A DNA stretch of 64,000 nt from JANQJA01 sp965267485 (GTDB taxonomy: Bacteria > Pseudomonadota > Gammaproteobacteria > Pseudomonadales > Azotimanducaceae), in contig OZ254080.1 in assembly GCA_965267485.1 (NCBI GenBank), forward strand, positions 3,100,001 through 3,164,000, read 5' to 3'. Below the pieces are notes generated by a model that made no database searches, was not told the DNA's origin, and saw only the letters and a program-made list of their open reading frames with translations. The position numbers were made by a program, and so were the translations under genes. Shown piece by piece: positions 1-11,000 of the stretch; the first letter of the stretch is position 1; every line of letters starts with the position of its first letter.

Positions 1-171
1 GCCGATGATGCTAGCCGCCTCCGACCGGTCGCGCAACAAAACGAACCGCTCATCCCCGCCCTCACTGGCAGCGCGGGCGTGACGCTTTAAATCATTGATT
101 TGACTTACAAAACAATTACATCCGCTGTGCATTGCACAGCGCGGTTCGCGTAAACTACCCGCTGTACCGCA
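1..171. other. window edge and upstream region of the giant DUF11 gene
   Basis: No gene can be assigned. Plus frame 1 is open from base 1 to a TAA at 88-90 and could be the C-terminal tail of an upstream gene. The minus strand also has an ATG near base 53 preceded by a purine-rich stretch. Both are too short to choose between. The stretch at about 95-130 is AT-richer than its surroundings and includes a TTGACT hexamer at 100-105. A promoter for the following gene probably lies here, but no matching -10 is convincing. Confidence 0.3.
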
Positions 172-3100
172 TTGTCTCTTGGAAATCTGGATTTGCCCTT
201 CTGGCGCAAGGCATTTCGACTCGTGCGACGGTTGCCCGTGGTGGTGGCCGCTGTCATGGTTCTGTCCGCGACCCATCAGGCGATGGGGGCTGGCGGAGAA
301 ACGGTCACGCTCAAAAAGGTGTACACCGGCAACGTGCGCTATCTCGCGACCGGCGCAAGCTTTCGCGACCAGCCGAATAGCGTCGATGACTGTTCGTTTG
401 TCGGGTCCAACCAGCGCACCGTCAATGTCAATCTCCCTGTCGGTGCCACGGTGCTGGATGCCTGGCTTTACGTTGCCGGTGGCGCAGACATCGCCGGTGA
501 CCAGGGCGGCACGGTTATCGACATCAATGACCAGACCAACCTGCGGCTCAATGGCGTCCTGATCCCGACCAGTCCCGGCGCGGACGATCGAAACTTCAAC
601 GACCTGACCAACCTCGGCTCCGGCAACGTCGACTTCTGGGGCATTCGCCGCGAAGTCTCGGACATCGTCACCGGATCGGGCTCCTACACCCTGTCGGGCA
701 TCGTGACTCACCGGGAGCCGCCCAACGGTGGCCGTACGACAACAGGCACGTGCCTTGGTGCGTTCGCGCTGATCGTCGTTTACGAGGATCCTTCACTGAC
801 AAACATCCGGGTGATCAACCTGTTTGACGGTTTCCGCGACTTCCAGAACTCGAACTTCACGCTGGTCCCGCGCAACTTCGTCGTCGGCTCCAACTCACCG
901 CAGGGGTTCATGACCCACCTTTCACTTGAGGGCGACGAGACGATCACCGGCACCGAGCGATTCGAGTTGCAGGTCGGTGCCGGTGCCAACCAGTCCAAGA
1001 CGAACGCCCTGAACCCCGTCGATAACCAGTACAACAGCACCGTCACAGGTCCCGACGTTTTCGACACCAATACGACTTACGGTCTCGATCTCGACACCTA
1101 CGACATCTCCAGCCAGCTGGCGACGGAAGCCGGGGCCTTCGAGGCACTGACCGGATACATCAGCGGAGGCGATCTCGTCGTGCTGATGGCGGAAGTGATT
1201 TCTGTCGACAACAAGGATCTTGCCGACATCGAGGTTTTCGTGACCGACGTCGGCCAGTTCACCGCCAACACCACCAACAGTGCCTCCTACGAGATCGACG
1301 TGCGCAACAATGGTGACGGAACCGGCAACCCCGTCACGGGCTTCGCCACCGGCTACATCCACGTTTATGACGATCTGCCCGCCGGCATCTCGATTGATTC
1401 GCTGGGCGATATCACCGCACCCGGCTGGGACTGTTCCGCAACCAATGTCGCGCTGGACGAGATTCGCTGCCGGTACGACCTGTCGACGCTCGGCGACGGA
1501 CAGCTCGATCTCAACGAGTACCTGCCGACGATCCAGATCACCGTCGACGTCGCCTCGCCAGCGAGCCCGGTGACCAACCGCGCCTACGCATCACTGTGCG
1601 GCGCGACCGATACCTGCGTCGACTTCAATGAGAAGCATACGGATGCGGACCAGTTCGACCCGAAGAACTTCTTCGAGGACTTTCAGGACCTGTTCGATAT
1701 CCTCACCAAATCGTCGACCAACAACAACGTTGATGTGGAAGTGACGCCGATCATTACCGGCACGCCAAGCAATCTGTCGACGTCCGCGAAGAGCGTGAGC
1801 GACGTGAACGGCGGCACGGTCGACCCGGGCGACACCGTGGAATACACGATCACGCTGACGGAAACAAACGGTGTCGCCGCCACCGGAGTTACTGTCACCG
1901 ACGTGATCGATACCGATCTGGTCAGTGCATCCTACTCATCGAGTACCTGTGCCGGGGCGACGCCATCGCTGTCTCTCGGCGTACTCACAGTCTCAGGCAT
2001 TTCAGTACCGGCCAGCAGCAGCTGTAACGTCATCTTCCAGGCGAACATCCGGGCGACGGCAACCGCCGGCACCCAGATCACCAACACGGCGGAGATTTCC
2101 AGCAGCAACGGGCCCGATGTCGATGCGATCGCACCCACGCTGCTGGTTGCTGGTGCCGCCGCCGGATCAAAACCGCTATATCTGCGCAACGTGAATCTCG
2201 GCTCCCGCTTTCTTTCCCGGGTACCGCCGACATCCGACACAACATCGTCGATTCCGCCCGGCGCGAGCCGCACCTTCAATCTGAACCCTGCGGTAGTCGC
2301 GAACCTCGACATCAACGCCGGCATCATCCCGGTGTCCATCTGGGTCGACGCTCCGACGACGGCCGGCAACTACAGCCTCACGGCCACACTGCGCTATAAC
2401 TCAGGCACGCTGATCGGCTCGGATACGATCAGCGGCGTGACGCTCGCGACAGGCATCGGCAATGCACAGCTCTTCCCGTTCCAGATCAATCTCGGCAGCA
2501 ACATCACGAACCTGTCGGGCCAGAACATTTCTCTGCAGATCACGAACAACGGCGGCTCCGCCGGGAACGCGAGAATCCACAGCAAGCTGAACTCGGTCGA
2601 GTCGTCGGTTGTGCTGGATGCCGACACGGTAATCAATGTCGACAGCATCTCGTTCTTCGATGCCGGCGGCAGCCCCATCACCAGCCTCGAGGCCGGGCAG
2701 GACATTCGCATCGAGGCGCTGGTCAGCGATCCATTCGGTGCCGCCGACATCACCAGCGCAGAACTCACGCTGAATGACCCGACCAACGCGACCCAGCTGA
2801 ACGGTGTACCGATGACGGTGATCGCAACCGGCACCGGCACCAAGACGTTCAGGTACACGTATACCGTGCCCGCCGCGACAGCAGTCGCGCCCGGAACCTG
2901 GACGGCAACCGTCCTCGCCAACGAGGGCACCGAAGGGACGGTGACCCACGCAGATGACAACACCTTCGATGTCACGGCACCCCAGGTCGACATCGAATAC
3001 ACCGTCGACCAGATCACGGCCGACGCAAACGACGTTCTCACGTATACCGTGACCATCGACAACCTCGGCGTCGCCGCGACCTCCCTCGACATCAACGGAC

Positions 3101-6100
3101 TGGCCGTACCCGGGCTGACCGGCAGCCTCAACGTCACCAATGCGGGCGGCGGCGATGCCTCGGGTTCAACATCCGGTACGATCAACATCACCGGCATTGT
3201 GGTCGGCGGCGGCTCCCAGGTGACCGTCGAATTCGAGGTCACCGTTTCCGGCTCAGCCGAGCGTGGCGACATCATCAATCACACGATCGAACTCGTGAAC
3301 ATGGGCAACACCCTGAGCGATGCTGCACCGTCGGTAATCATCGACCCGTTCGCGACACCAATCGCGAACAAGCTGCTTTATGCTGACAATCTCGCCGTCA
3401 CGCGCGTACTCGACCGGACGGTGCCGGTATCGGATACGACAACCGTGGTTCCAAGTCTCGGCGGGAGTACGACGCTGACGCTTTCGCCCGTACTCCAGAG
3501 TTCACTGACGCTGGAGGATCTCGCCAGCGGTACGACACCGGATATTACGGCGTCGGTCTGGATCAGCCGGAACGTGTCGGCAACCGGCGAGAGAACCATC
3601 GAGGCGGAACTCGCCTACAGTGGCGCTTCAAGCGGAACGATTGGCATCGATACGGTCACGCTGGAGCTCGAAGCCGGTGCGCCCGGCGCCCAGTACGTAC
3701 CGTTCGAGTTCGACCTGCCCAGTGATCTCACGCTGCTCCCCAATACGTCGATCACGCTGACGCTTACCAACGACACGGCTGTGTCCGGTGAGTCGTTTAC
3801 CGTGCACAGCTACGAGGATTCGACGAACCCATCGCAGGTGGCATTCACCGCAACGAGCCCGCTGACGATCACCGACATTCGCGTCTTCGACGGCGACATC
3901 GACGGGGGTGGCCTTGAAATCGGCGATGCAGACCCCGGCGACACGATCTGGGTCGTCGCGACCGCAGAAGATCCATTCGGCGCCGCGGATATTACCGGTG
4001 CTGAGTTGACGATTACTGATCCCAACTCACTGGTGACCCTGAACGGCGCAGCGATGAACATCCCGACCACACAACCCGCATCCGGCGCACAGCGAAACTT
4101 CCAGCTGAGCCATACGCTGAGCGCGGAACTGGGCAACTGGGACATCGCGGTCACCGCAGACGAGGGTTCAGAGGGTCTCGTGACCGCGACGGACAACCTG
4201 GCATTCAACGTCAACAATCTGAACCCGGATGTGTCGACCTCGTACAAGACCGTCGTCAACGAGACCAGCGCCAATAACAACGCAGGGGACACGCTCAACT
4301 ACGAGGTCGTCGTGGTCGAGAGCGGCGCCTCGTCGCTCGCCGATACGCAGGTTGTCGACACATTCTCGCCCTTCGTGACGTACGTCCCGTCGAGCCTTGA
4401 GGTTTGCGTGGACACGGCGCCGCCATCCACCTGCACGGCGCTCACCGCCGGCGTCGATTTCATCGACGACTCGACAGGCTCAGTGCTCGACATCAACAGC
4501 TTTACCGTCCCGCCGGACGGCGAAGTGCGCATCTCCTATGACGTCACGATTAACGGCGGCGTCAGCCCCGGCGACGTGATCAGCAACGATGCGAACATCT
4601 CGAGCACCAGCGATCCGTCGATCGATGTTGACGTCCGCGCTCCCGACATTGTCGTGTTCGGCGCGGCCGCAACCGGTACCAAGGTGCTCTATCTCCAGGA
4701 TATCAACAGCGCCGGCAACGAAATCCTCACGCGGACGTTGCCGGCGGCAAGCACCAACCGGACGCTGGCGGAGGGGGCCTCATTCACCATGAACCTCTCA
4801 CCGGCGCTGACGAAGGCGATCACGCTCACAAGTACGACGACCATTCCCATCGATCTCGTGCTGCAGCGTGCAGGGACCGCGTTCGCCAACCGCACAGTCA
4901 CGCTGGAGCTCGGGCATGGTCCCAATGCCGGCTCCATTACGCCCATCGCCAACCAGACGCTGACGCTCGGCGTGACCGAAACGATCTCGGTGGAGTCGTT
5001 CGCACTGCCGGTCGCATCCACGACGTCAATTCCTGCAGGCAACATTCTCCAGCTCCGGATCACCAACGCGTCGAGCGGATTCTTCACTCGCAACCTGACG
5101 GTCTACACAACCAGCGGCGGCAATCGCTCAGAGATCGAACTCGAGATGACGCCGAAGATCAACATCGACACCCTGACCTTCCACGATGACGAACTCGGCA
5201 ACGGCGGCGGTACCGAGATCACCAACGCCGACCCCGGCGACACCATCTATGTCCGTGCGGTCGTGAGCGACCCCTTCGGTGAAGACGATATCGAGAGCGT
5301 CGACGACGAGCCGACAATCAGCCTCAATCCGCCCGCGGGCGGTGGTGGCAGCGCGACAGTCACCTTCGTCTCGCCGGAATTCGATGATGGCGATGCAAGC
5401 ACGCGTTCCTTCGAATGGGAGGTCGTGCTGCCACCCGAGGGCACTGGCGGTACCCAGCGCCCCCGGGGCACATGGACATTCACCGTCACCGCCAACGAAG
5501 GCAGTGAGGAGACAATCGGCGGGCCGACCTTCGTATCGCAGACCGTGGCCAAGGGTTTCTCAACCCTCGATGCACCAAACCTGAGTACGTCGATGAAATC
5601 GTTCTCGGTCACCGGCGATGTCGACCCGGGCGATATGCTCACGTACACCATCACGCTCACCAACACCGGCGGGCAGGATGCAGACAACGTCACATTCACG
5701 GACACGCTCCAGACCAGCCCGGTGGCGCTGACGTTCTTCAGCGCATCGACAACGTGTACCAATGAGGTCGGATCGCCACTGCCAAGCCCCTCACACGCTG
5801 CCGGCGTCGTCTCACTGTCCAACATCTCGGTAACCGGTGGCGGCAGTTGTACGATCACGCTGACGGTCAGCGTCGGCGCGGGCTCGCCGGGCGACACCAT
5901 TGACAACCAGGCGTCCATCGTCAACCCGGGCGGCCCGGGCGCAACGCCGACCGCCCCCACAATTCTGCTGTCGGAATCGCAGATCCCGGCACCGGGCAAC
6001 AAGCAGCTCTATCTCGACGGCATCGGTGGTGGCTCCACGCTGACCCGTACGCAGCCGACGTCGTCGAGCGCCGTGACAGTCACCGACGGCGCATCCACCA

Positions 6101-7293
6101 CGCTGACGTACCCCGTTGCCGGTACGGCGACGGCCGGCACCCTGAACCCCGGCACCGTACAGGTCAATCTCTGGCTGGCATCGTCGGGCGACTTCACGTT
6201 CTTCAACCGAACCATTGATGTCGAACTGCTGGTGGACGCAGCCGACGGCGGCGGTTTCCAGTCCGTCGACTCACTCCAGCTCTCGATTGTGCTGGGCACG
6301 ACTGCCTCGCTGCAGACGTTCTCGCTCAGTTCATCGACCCTCGCACTGAACGCGGGCGCGCGCTTCCGGATCGTCATCAGCAATAACTCACCGGATTTCG
6401 GCAATGTCGATTTCGTCGTGTCACAGGTTACCTCTGCGCCATTCTCGGAAGTCGTCGTCCCGATTCTTCAACCGCTTGAAGTCACGGAGATCACCTTCTG
6501 GGATGTCAGCGGCAATGACAGCGGCGGCTGCACGCCAAACTGCGGTACGCAGATCGACCCGGGCGCCGTGGCAACGGGCGATACGATCTGGGCGAGAGCA
6601 ACCGTCACCGACCTGTTCGGGTCAGACGACATCAACACTGGCTGCGACACACTGGTGAGTACAACGAATTGCCCGACTTTCACTCTCACGGATCCGACGG
6701 CCGGAGACCAGACGCCAGGATCCAATATATTGTCCTGGCTGCAGGATCCCGGCGCGGCAACGCGGCAGTTCGAAGTCGAACTCAATCCCGCCGGCTTCGG
6801 CCTCGAGGGTGACTGGACCGTCGAGGTCGAAGCGACCGAGGGTGTCGAGGCGACCATTTTCGACACGCTGAGTGCAAGCTTCGAGCGCTTCGGGCCGCCG
6901 GTACTCACCGTCGTCAAGAGCGTCTCGGGCACGCCGACGCCCGGCAACATCCTGACGTATACGAACAACGTTTCGAACAGCGGGACGGGCCCGGCCACGG
7001 CCGTCACCCTGACCAACGACATCGGCGACTTCCAGACCATCGAGCTGACCGAGAGCGGCGGCAGCTGGACCGCGGTCGAGACACTCGAGGCGCCCTACAC
7101 GGTAAACACCGAGACGTTCGACGACGGCGGCAACACCTTCACGTACGACCCGACCGGCTTCTGCGGTGCAGCGATACCGACCAACTCACCCTGTTTCGAC
7201 CCGGCGGTCCGCCAGTTTCGCATCCTGCTCAATGAGACGTTCCCCGTTGGCAACGACTTCGACCAGACCTACCGGGTGCAGGTCGACAACTGA
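172..7293 (+). CDS. giant secreted DUF11-repeat surface protein
   Basis: A 2373-residue exported protein. The N-terminus has a basic patch and hydrophobic core ending in an AMGAG-type cleavage region (about residues 20-40), a Sec signal. Residues about 45-340 form a beta-rich head (motifs AWLYVAGG, ALIVVYEDPS, INLFDGF) resembling DUF3344-type surface domains. After a DUF11-like domain near residues 540-660, four tandem modules follow, each with a K-x-LY(L/A) motif (near residues 664, 1065, 1502, 1942), then a D-x-FGxxDI motif (near 852, 1266, 1699, 2145), with DUF11 domains between. A last DUF11-like segment ends the protein. No LPXTG, PEP-CTERM or T9SS sorting signal is visible at the C-terminus. 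The start is uncertain: TTG at 172 has no clear ribosome site, and TTG at 193 or GTG at 223 are alternatives. The stop overlaps the next ATG (TGATG), so the two are probably co-translated. Substrate and function are unknown; adhesion or surface-layer formation is inference. Confidence 0.85.
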   Translation: MSLGNLDLPFWRKAFRLVRRLPVVVAAVMVLSATHQAMGAGGETVTLKKVYTGNVRYLATGASFRDQPNSVDDCSFVGSNQRTVNVNLPVGATVLDAWLYVAGGADIAGDQGGTVIDINDQTNLRLNGVLIPTSPGADDRNFNDLTNLGSGNVDFWGIRREVSDIVTGSGSYTLSGIVTHREPPNGGRTTTGTCLGAFALIVVYEDPSLTNIRVINLFDGFRDFQNSNFTLVPRNFVVGSNSPQGFMTHLSLEGDETITGTERFELQVGAGANQSKTNALNPVDNQYNSTVTGPDVFDTNTTYGLDLDTYDISSQLATEAGAFEALTGYISGGDLVVLMAEVISVDNKDLADIEVFVTDVGQFTANTTNSASYEIDVRNNGDGTGNPVTGFATGYIHVYDDLPAGISIDSLGDITAPGWDCSATNVALDEIRCRYDLSTLGDGQLDLNEYLPTIQITVDVASPASPVTNRAYASLCGATDTCVDFNEKHTDADQFDPKNFFEDFQDLFDILTKSSTNNNVDVEVTPIITGTPSNLSTSAKSVSDVNGGTVDPGDTVEYTITLTETNGVAATGVTVTDVIDTDLVSASYSSSTCAGATPSLSLGVLTVSGISVPASSSCNVIFQANIRATATAGTQITNTAEISSSNGPDVDAIAPTLLVAGAAAGSKPLYLRNVNLGSRFLSRVPPTSDTTSSIPPGASRTFNLNPAVVANLDINAGIIPVSIWVDAPTTAGNYSLTATLRYNSGTLIGSDTISGVTLATGIGNAQLFPFQINLGSNITNLSGQNISLQITNNGGSAGNARIHSKLNSVESSVVLDADTVINVDSISFFDAGGSPITSLEAGQDIRIEALVSDPFGAADITSAELTLNDPTNATQLNGVPMTVIATGTGTKTFRYTYTVPAATAVAPGTWTATVLANEGTEGTVTHADDNTFDVTAPQVDIEYTVDQITADANDVLTYTVTIDNLGVAATSLDINGLAVPGLTGSLNVTNAGGGDASGSTSGTINITGIVVGGGSQVTVEFEVTVSGSAERGDIINHTIELVNMGNTLSDAAPSVIIDPFATPIANKLLYADNLAVTRVLDRTVPVSDTTTVVPSLGGSTTLTLSPVLQSSLTLEDLASGTTPDITASVWISRNVSATGERTIEAELAYSGASSGTIGIDTVTLELEAGAPGAQYVPFEFDLPSDLTLLPNTSITLTLTNDTAVSGESFTVHSYEDSTNPSQVAFTATSPLTITDIRVFDGDIDGGGLEIGDADPGDTIWVVATAEDPFGAADITGAELTITDPNSLVTLNGAAMNIPTTQPASGAQRNFQLSHTLSAELGNWDIAVTADEGSEGLVTATDNLAFNVNNLNPDVSTSYKTVVNETSANNNAGDTLNYEVVVVESGASSLADTQVVDTFSPFVTYVPSSLEVCVDTAPPSTCTALTAGVDFIDDSTGSVLDINSFTVPPDGEVRISYDVTINGGVSPGDVISNDANISSTSDPSIDVDVRAPDIVVFGAAATGTKVLYLQDINSAGNEILTRTLPAASTNRTLAEGASFTMNLSPALTKAITLTSTTTIPIDLVLQRAGTAFANRTVTLELGHGPNAGSITPIANQTLTLGVTETISVESFALPVASTTSIPAGNILQLRITNASSGFFTRNLTVYTTSGGNRSEIELEMTPKINIDTLTFHDDELGNGGGTEITNADPGDTIYVRAVVSDPFGEDDIESVDDEPTISLNPPAGGGGSATVTFVSPEFDDGDASTRSFEWEVVLPPEGTGGTQRPRGTWTFTVTANEGSEETIGGPTFVSQTVAKGFSTLDAPNLSTSMKSFSVTGDVDPGDMLTYTITLTNTGGQDADNVTFTDTLQTSPVALTFFSASTTCTNEVGSPLPSPSHAAGVVSLSNISVTGGGSCTITLTVSVGAGSPGDTIDNQASIVNPGGPGATPTAPTILLSESQIPAPGNKQLYLDGIGGGSTLTRTQPTSSSAVTVTDGASTTLTYPVAGTATAGTLNPGTVQVNLWLASSGDFTFFNRTIDVELLVDAADGGGFQSVDSLQLSIVLGTTASLQTFSLSSSTLALNAGARFRIVISNNSPDFGNVDFVVSQVTSAPFSEVVVPILQPLEVTEITFWDVSGNDSGGCTPNCGTQIDPGAVATGDTIWARATVTDLFGSDDINTGCDTLVSTTNCPTFTLTDPTAGDQTPGSNILSWLQDPGAATRQFEVELNPAGFGLEGDWTVEVEATEGVEATIFDTLSASFERFGPPVLTVVKSVSGTPTPGNILTYTNNVSNSGTGPATAVTLTNDIGDFQTIELTESGGSWTAVETLEAPYTVNTETFDDGGNTFTYDPTGFCGAAIPTNSPCFDPAVRQFRILLNETFPVGNDFDQTYRVQVDN

Positions 7294-8060
7294 TGCGCTC
7301 CGGCTTGATCCTGCTGGTTTGCCTGGGTCTCGCGGGATGCAACGCCAATGAGCCCGCGCCCGCAGAGGCGCATGAACCGCTGCAGCGCATGGCCGTTACC
7401 GCGAGCGGAACCACGCAGCAGGCACTGATCTTCGACCCATCCCCGCACGAGATCAATAAGGCGCTCTGGCTGATCGTGCCTGACAGCGATACCCGAGCCC
7501 GTGACGTGCTCAGCGGGGGAACATTTCAGGCCGGCGCGCGCGACGATAATCGCATGCTGGTCATTCTGGAGGTCACCTCGGCAACGACGAGCGCCACGGC
7601 CGAGGTAATGCTGGCGTCGCTGTTCCAGGAAAGGCGCACGGATCTCGCCGAGGTGTACCTCATCGGCATCGGCACCGGTGCAGCCGCCGTACTCGAGCTG
7701 GCGCAAAGCAACTACCTGTCACCGCGCGGCATCGCTGTGGTCTCCGGGGTAGGCATGGACACACCGGAAGTGCTGCCCCGTGGCATCACCACCACGTTTC
7801 TCGCAGGCGGAGCCGCACCCAGCGAGCGACGGGACGCCAGCGAGCAAATGGCGACGCGATGGAGCGCTGCGATAGCTTGCGGAACCAGCGTCGGCGGTAC
7901 CGCAAACGGCATTCGCCAGCGCGGCTACTATGGATGCAGGGACGGCGCTACCGTGCTGTTCGGCATTGTTGAGGGGTTCGAAGACATCGGCCCGGCATCG
8001 AGACTGAACCTCTCGTTCCTGATCGACAGCTACTTCGACGCGTACGTACGGCAACAGTAG
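7293..8060 (+). CDS. predicted lipoprotein, alpha/beta-hydrolase-like (DUF3530-like)
   Basis: 255 residues. The start ATG shares one base with the upstream stop, implying translational coupling to the giant DUF11 protein. The N-terminus is a lipoprotein signal with lipobox LAGC (Cys16), so it is probably membrane anchored. The body reads like an alpha/beta-hydrolase fold: a strand followed by the nucleophile-elbow position in YLIGIGTGAAAV. The usual G-x-S-x-G serine is replaced (GIGTG), so classical serine esterase activity is doubtful. It resembles DUF3530 proteins, but assignment by eye is weak. It ends directly against the minus-strand barrel gene (stop codons back to back at 8058-8063). 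A chaperone or assembly role for the surface protein is inference. Confidence 0.7.
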   Translation: MRSGLILLVCLGLAGCNANEPAPAEAHEPLQRMAVTASGTTQQALIFDPSPHEINKALWLIVPDSDTRARDVLSGGTFQAGARDDNRMLVILEVTSATTSATAEVMLASLFQERRTDLAEVYLIGIGTGAAAVLELAQSNYLSPRGIAVVSGVGMDTPEVLPRGITTTFLAGGAAPSERRDASEQMATRWSAAIACGTSVGGTANGIRQRGYYGCRDGATVLFGIVEGFEDIGPASRLNLSFLIDSYFDAYVRQQ

Positions 8061-11000
8061 CTAGTCGAGCCCCGCGAAGGCATTCCTCGCGCGGCGCAGC
8101 GAGTCCTGATCGAGCTTCACCCGGTACTTCAGGTAGACACCCTTGGCGGTGTACTCACTGCCCAGGAAGTCATCATCAGAGAATCCTTCGAAGTTGAAGC
8201 CCAGAGACAACCACACGTTGTGGGCAATGTTGTGACCCACGCTCACGCCGTAGGAGTAGTCCGAAACGTCCGCTTTCCAGGAGTTGTACATACTGCCGTG
8301 GAAACCGAGGTCCCAGCGCGCGCCGAGGTCGTGACGGACTTCCATGCCGAGCAGGTCCGTATAGCCCGAGTACTCCTCACCATCGAAGTTGTCCGTGACG
8401 TACTTGGCACCGTACTGCAGCGCGATCTGCGTATCGTCAGTCCAGACGTAGTTCGCGTTGAGATTGTTCACGATCTTCTGGGTGATGACATCAAAGCCGT
8501 TGCTGACGTTGGAGGAGCGGGAAAGATCAAGGCGGTTCAGTACCGTCCATCGGCTGTCGACGGGACGGAACGCGTAGCCCAGGCGGATATCCGCGGTTGA
8601 ACGCTCCGCGCCTTCGGTATCACTCTGCTGGATGTCGACCTGTGCGAGCAGCTGCTGGCCATCGTCGAGGTCGTGGATAACGTCACTGACGAGATTGATT
8701 CGATCCTCGCCGTCGGACGTCTTGTATTCGACCCGGGTGCTCCAGTCCCACGCATCCTTGCGGAAGTTCGAACCGAACGTCACAGACGTAAAGTCCTCGT
8801 TATCCGAACTGCCGTAGACGGTCGTCACCTGAAGGTCTGGCGCCTGCGGCAGTACGTTCGGCTCGTCGACCGACGGCTCGACGGCCTGCTGGGCGATCGT
8901 CTGCGAACGGTCGACCGTGAAGTCGAAACGCCACTTGTCATTGAACTCCCAGGTCTGGCGAAGTCCCGCCACCGCGGCCAGCCGTTCGCCGTTCTCGCCG
9001 AACGACTGCTGCGCTGTCGTCGAAATCTCGCCACCCTTCCATGGCTGGGTCTTCAGGCCGACGCGGGTCCCTTGCGTATCGAACTCATCGCCCCAGGTGA
9101 ACTCCTGCTCCGCCGTGATTGTCACGTTCTTCGTGAGCTTGTAGTCGAGCCCGACCCGCAGTCGTTTGGGGAAGTTCGCGGCCTCGGATGCACCGCCGAT
9201 TGGCGCATCGCCCGCCGCATTCAGGACGAGCTTGCCGTCCAACATCTCATAGGTACCACCCGCCGTAACGAGGTTCGACTGCTGCTTGCGTCCTTCGGCT
9301 TCTGCGGTCGCCGAGCGAATGCCCGTATTGAGGGTATAGCCATCACCATCCATTTCGACCGTCGTCGACGCAACCTTTTCGGTCGCGTCGGTTTCGAGGC
9401 TCTTCTGTTCGTAGACCTCACCGCTGATCTCGACGTTGTCACCAATGTAGTAGCGGCCCTCGGCACCGATTCGCCGCGTACCGATCTCGCCGCCCCGCTG
9501 TTGTCCGAGACCAAAGCCCTGATCAATCTGTCTCGCGTACGCGGTGGCTTCATACTCTGATGTGCGGCGCGTGACTTCCGCGATCACCGCATCGCCACTG
9601 GCCTTCGTGCCATCATCACGCTGCGATTCTGACGTGGCAATCTCGGCCCGCGCCTCAGTCACGTCGTCGATCTGCCAGGTCGCATCGAGACCGACCAGAT
9701 CAGATTCACGGTTCTCTACGCCCTCGTGGAGCACGCTGAGACCGACTTCGGCGTCGTCAGAGAACTTGTAGGCAACCCGACCACCCGCATCCAGTCGGTC
9801 GGACCCGCGACCCGGCGTTTCGTAATCCGCCACAATGAAGACCGGATTGAATGCGGTGTCCTGACTCGGTATCGGTTGCTTGAAGAACAGCGTTCCTGCC
9901 TCGTAGTCGATGTCATAGTCGACAAAACGGCGCAGCGTCACCGCATCGAGAATCTCCTCGTTGCGGAACCGGTCGCGCGTTTCGATCGTGATCTGCTCGC
10001 TGTTGCGAACGATCTCGCTGGAGGACAGCTGATAGAGGCCCGACGTCCCGTCACCCCGGATTTCATCCTTGACGAACGCCTGATCCGATTCCGACACAAA
10101 GGCGACAACTTCGAATCGATCGCTGTCGAACTCGGTCTTGAGGCCAGTCAGGCGCCGGGAGTAATTCGACAGCTCGTTTTCAGAGAGGCCCGTGGAGAAG
10201 TCACCGAACAGGGCGTAGAACTGACCCCGCTCGAGTTTCAGGTACAGCTTTTCATTGGACTCCGCGTCGTACTGCGTCTGGGTCTGGTCACCATAGATCG
10301 TGTAGTACTGGTTCGGGTCGATCTGCTGGCGAACCGCGTTGCGCTTTTCCTTGTCGGAGTCATAGGCGACCGTCAGGATGTACTCACCCTTCACCTGGCC
10401 CTTGGCGTAGAACGCGAGCCGGCCGTCCGTACTGAACTCGTCTTCAAGCCCCGCCTGCTCGATGGCCTCCATGTTGCCTGACAGCCGGTTGTGGGCAACC
10501 GAGCCCTCGGCAATGCCGACCATGATCCACTCGCGCTTCTCCGGCTCGACAAAGACTTCAAAGTCGACTTCCTGTTCCTCGAACCTCAGGATGCCGCGAT
10601 AGAGGCCACTGACGGTCACGGGATTCATCAGGATCTCGCCATCCCGGTTCACACGAACGTAACGCGGATCGTTGATATCCGAGAGCTCCGTCAGCGAGAG
10701 ATTCCGCGTGTATCCGCCGAGCGAGTCGCTCTCGAGCAGCAGTGTCTGCCCCGACTTGATCTGGTTGCCCGAGCGGTCACGCATATCGACCTTGATGCGC
10801 ACCGGCGAGGTGCCGTCAGCGACGTTGCCGTCAGTCTCGACGATCTCAACCGAGTACAGGAGCCCCGTCATCGTATAGCCCACGGTCTGCTCGAACCGGG
10901 CATTGCCGAATGGGTCGAGGCCCTCGAGCGTCATGCTGTGGGTACCGGGATCACCGAGATTCACCCCGATGTAGCTGTAGATCGTCTTGCCCGTATCCGG

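Noticed and set aside
1..90. C-terminal fragment of an upstream gene in plus frame 1
   Set aside because: Only 29 codons are visible, other frames and the minus strand are also open, and no family is recognisable.
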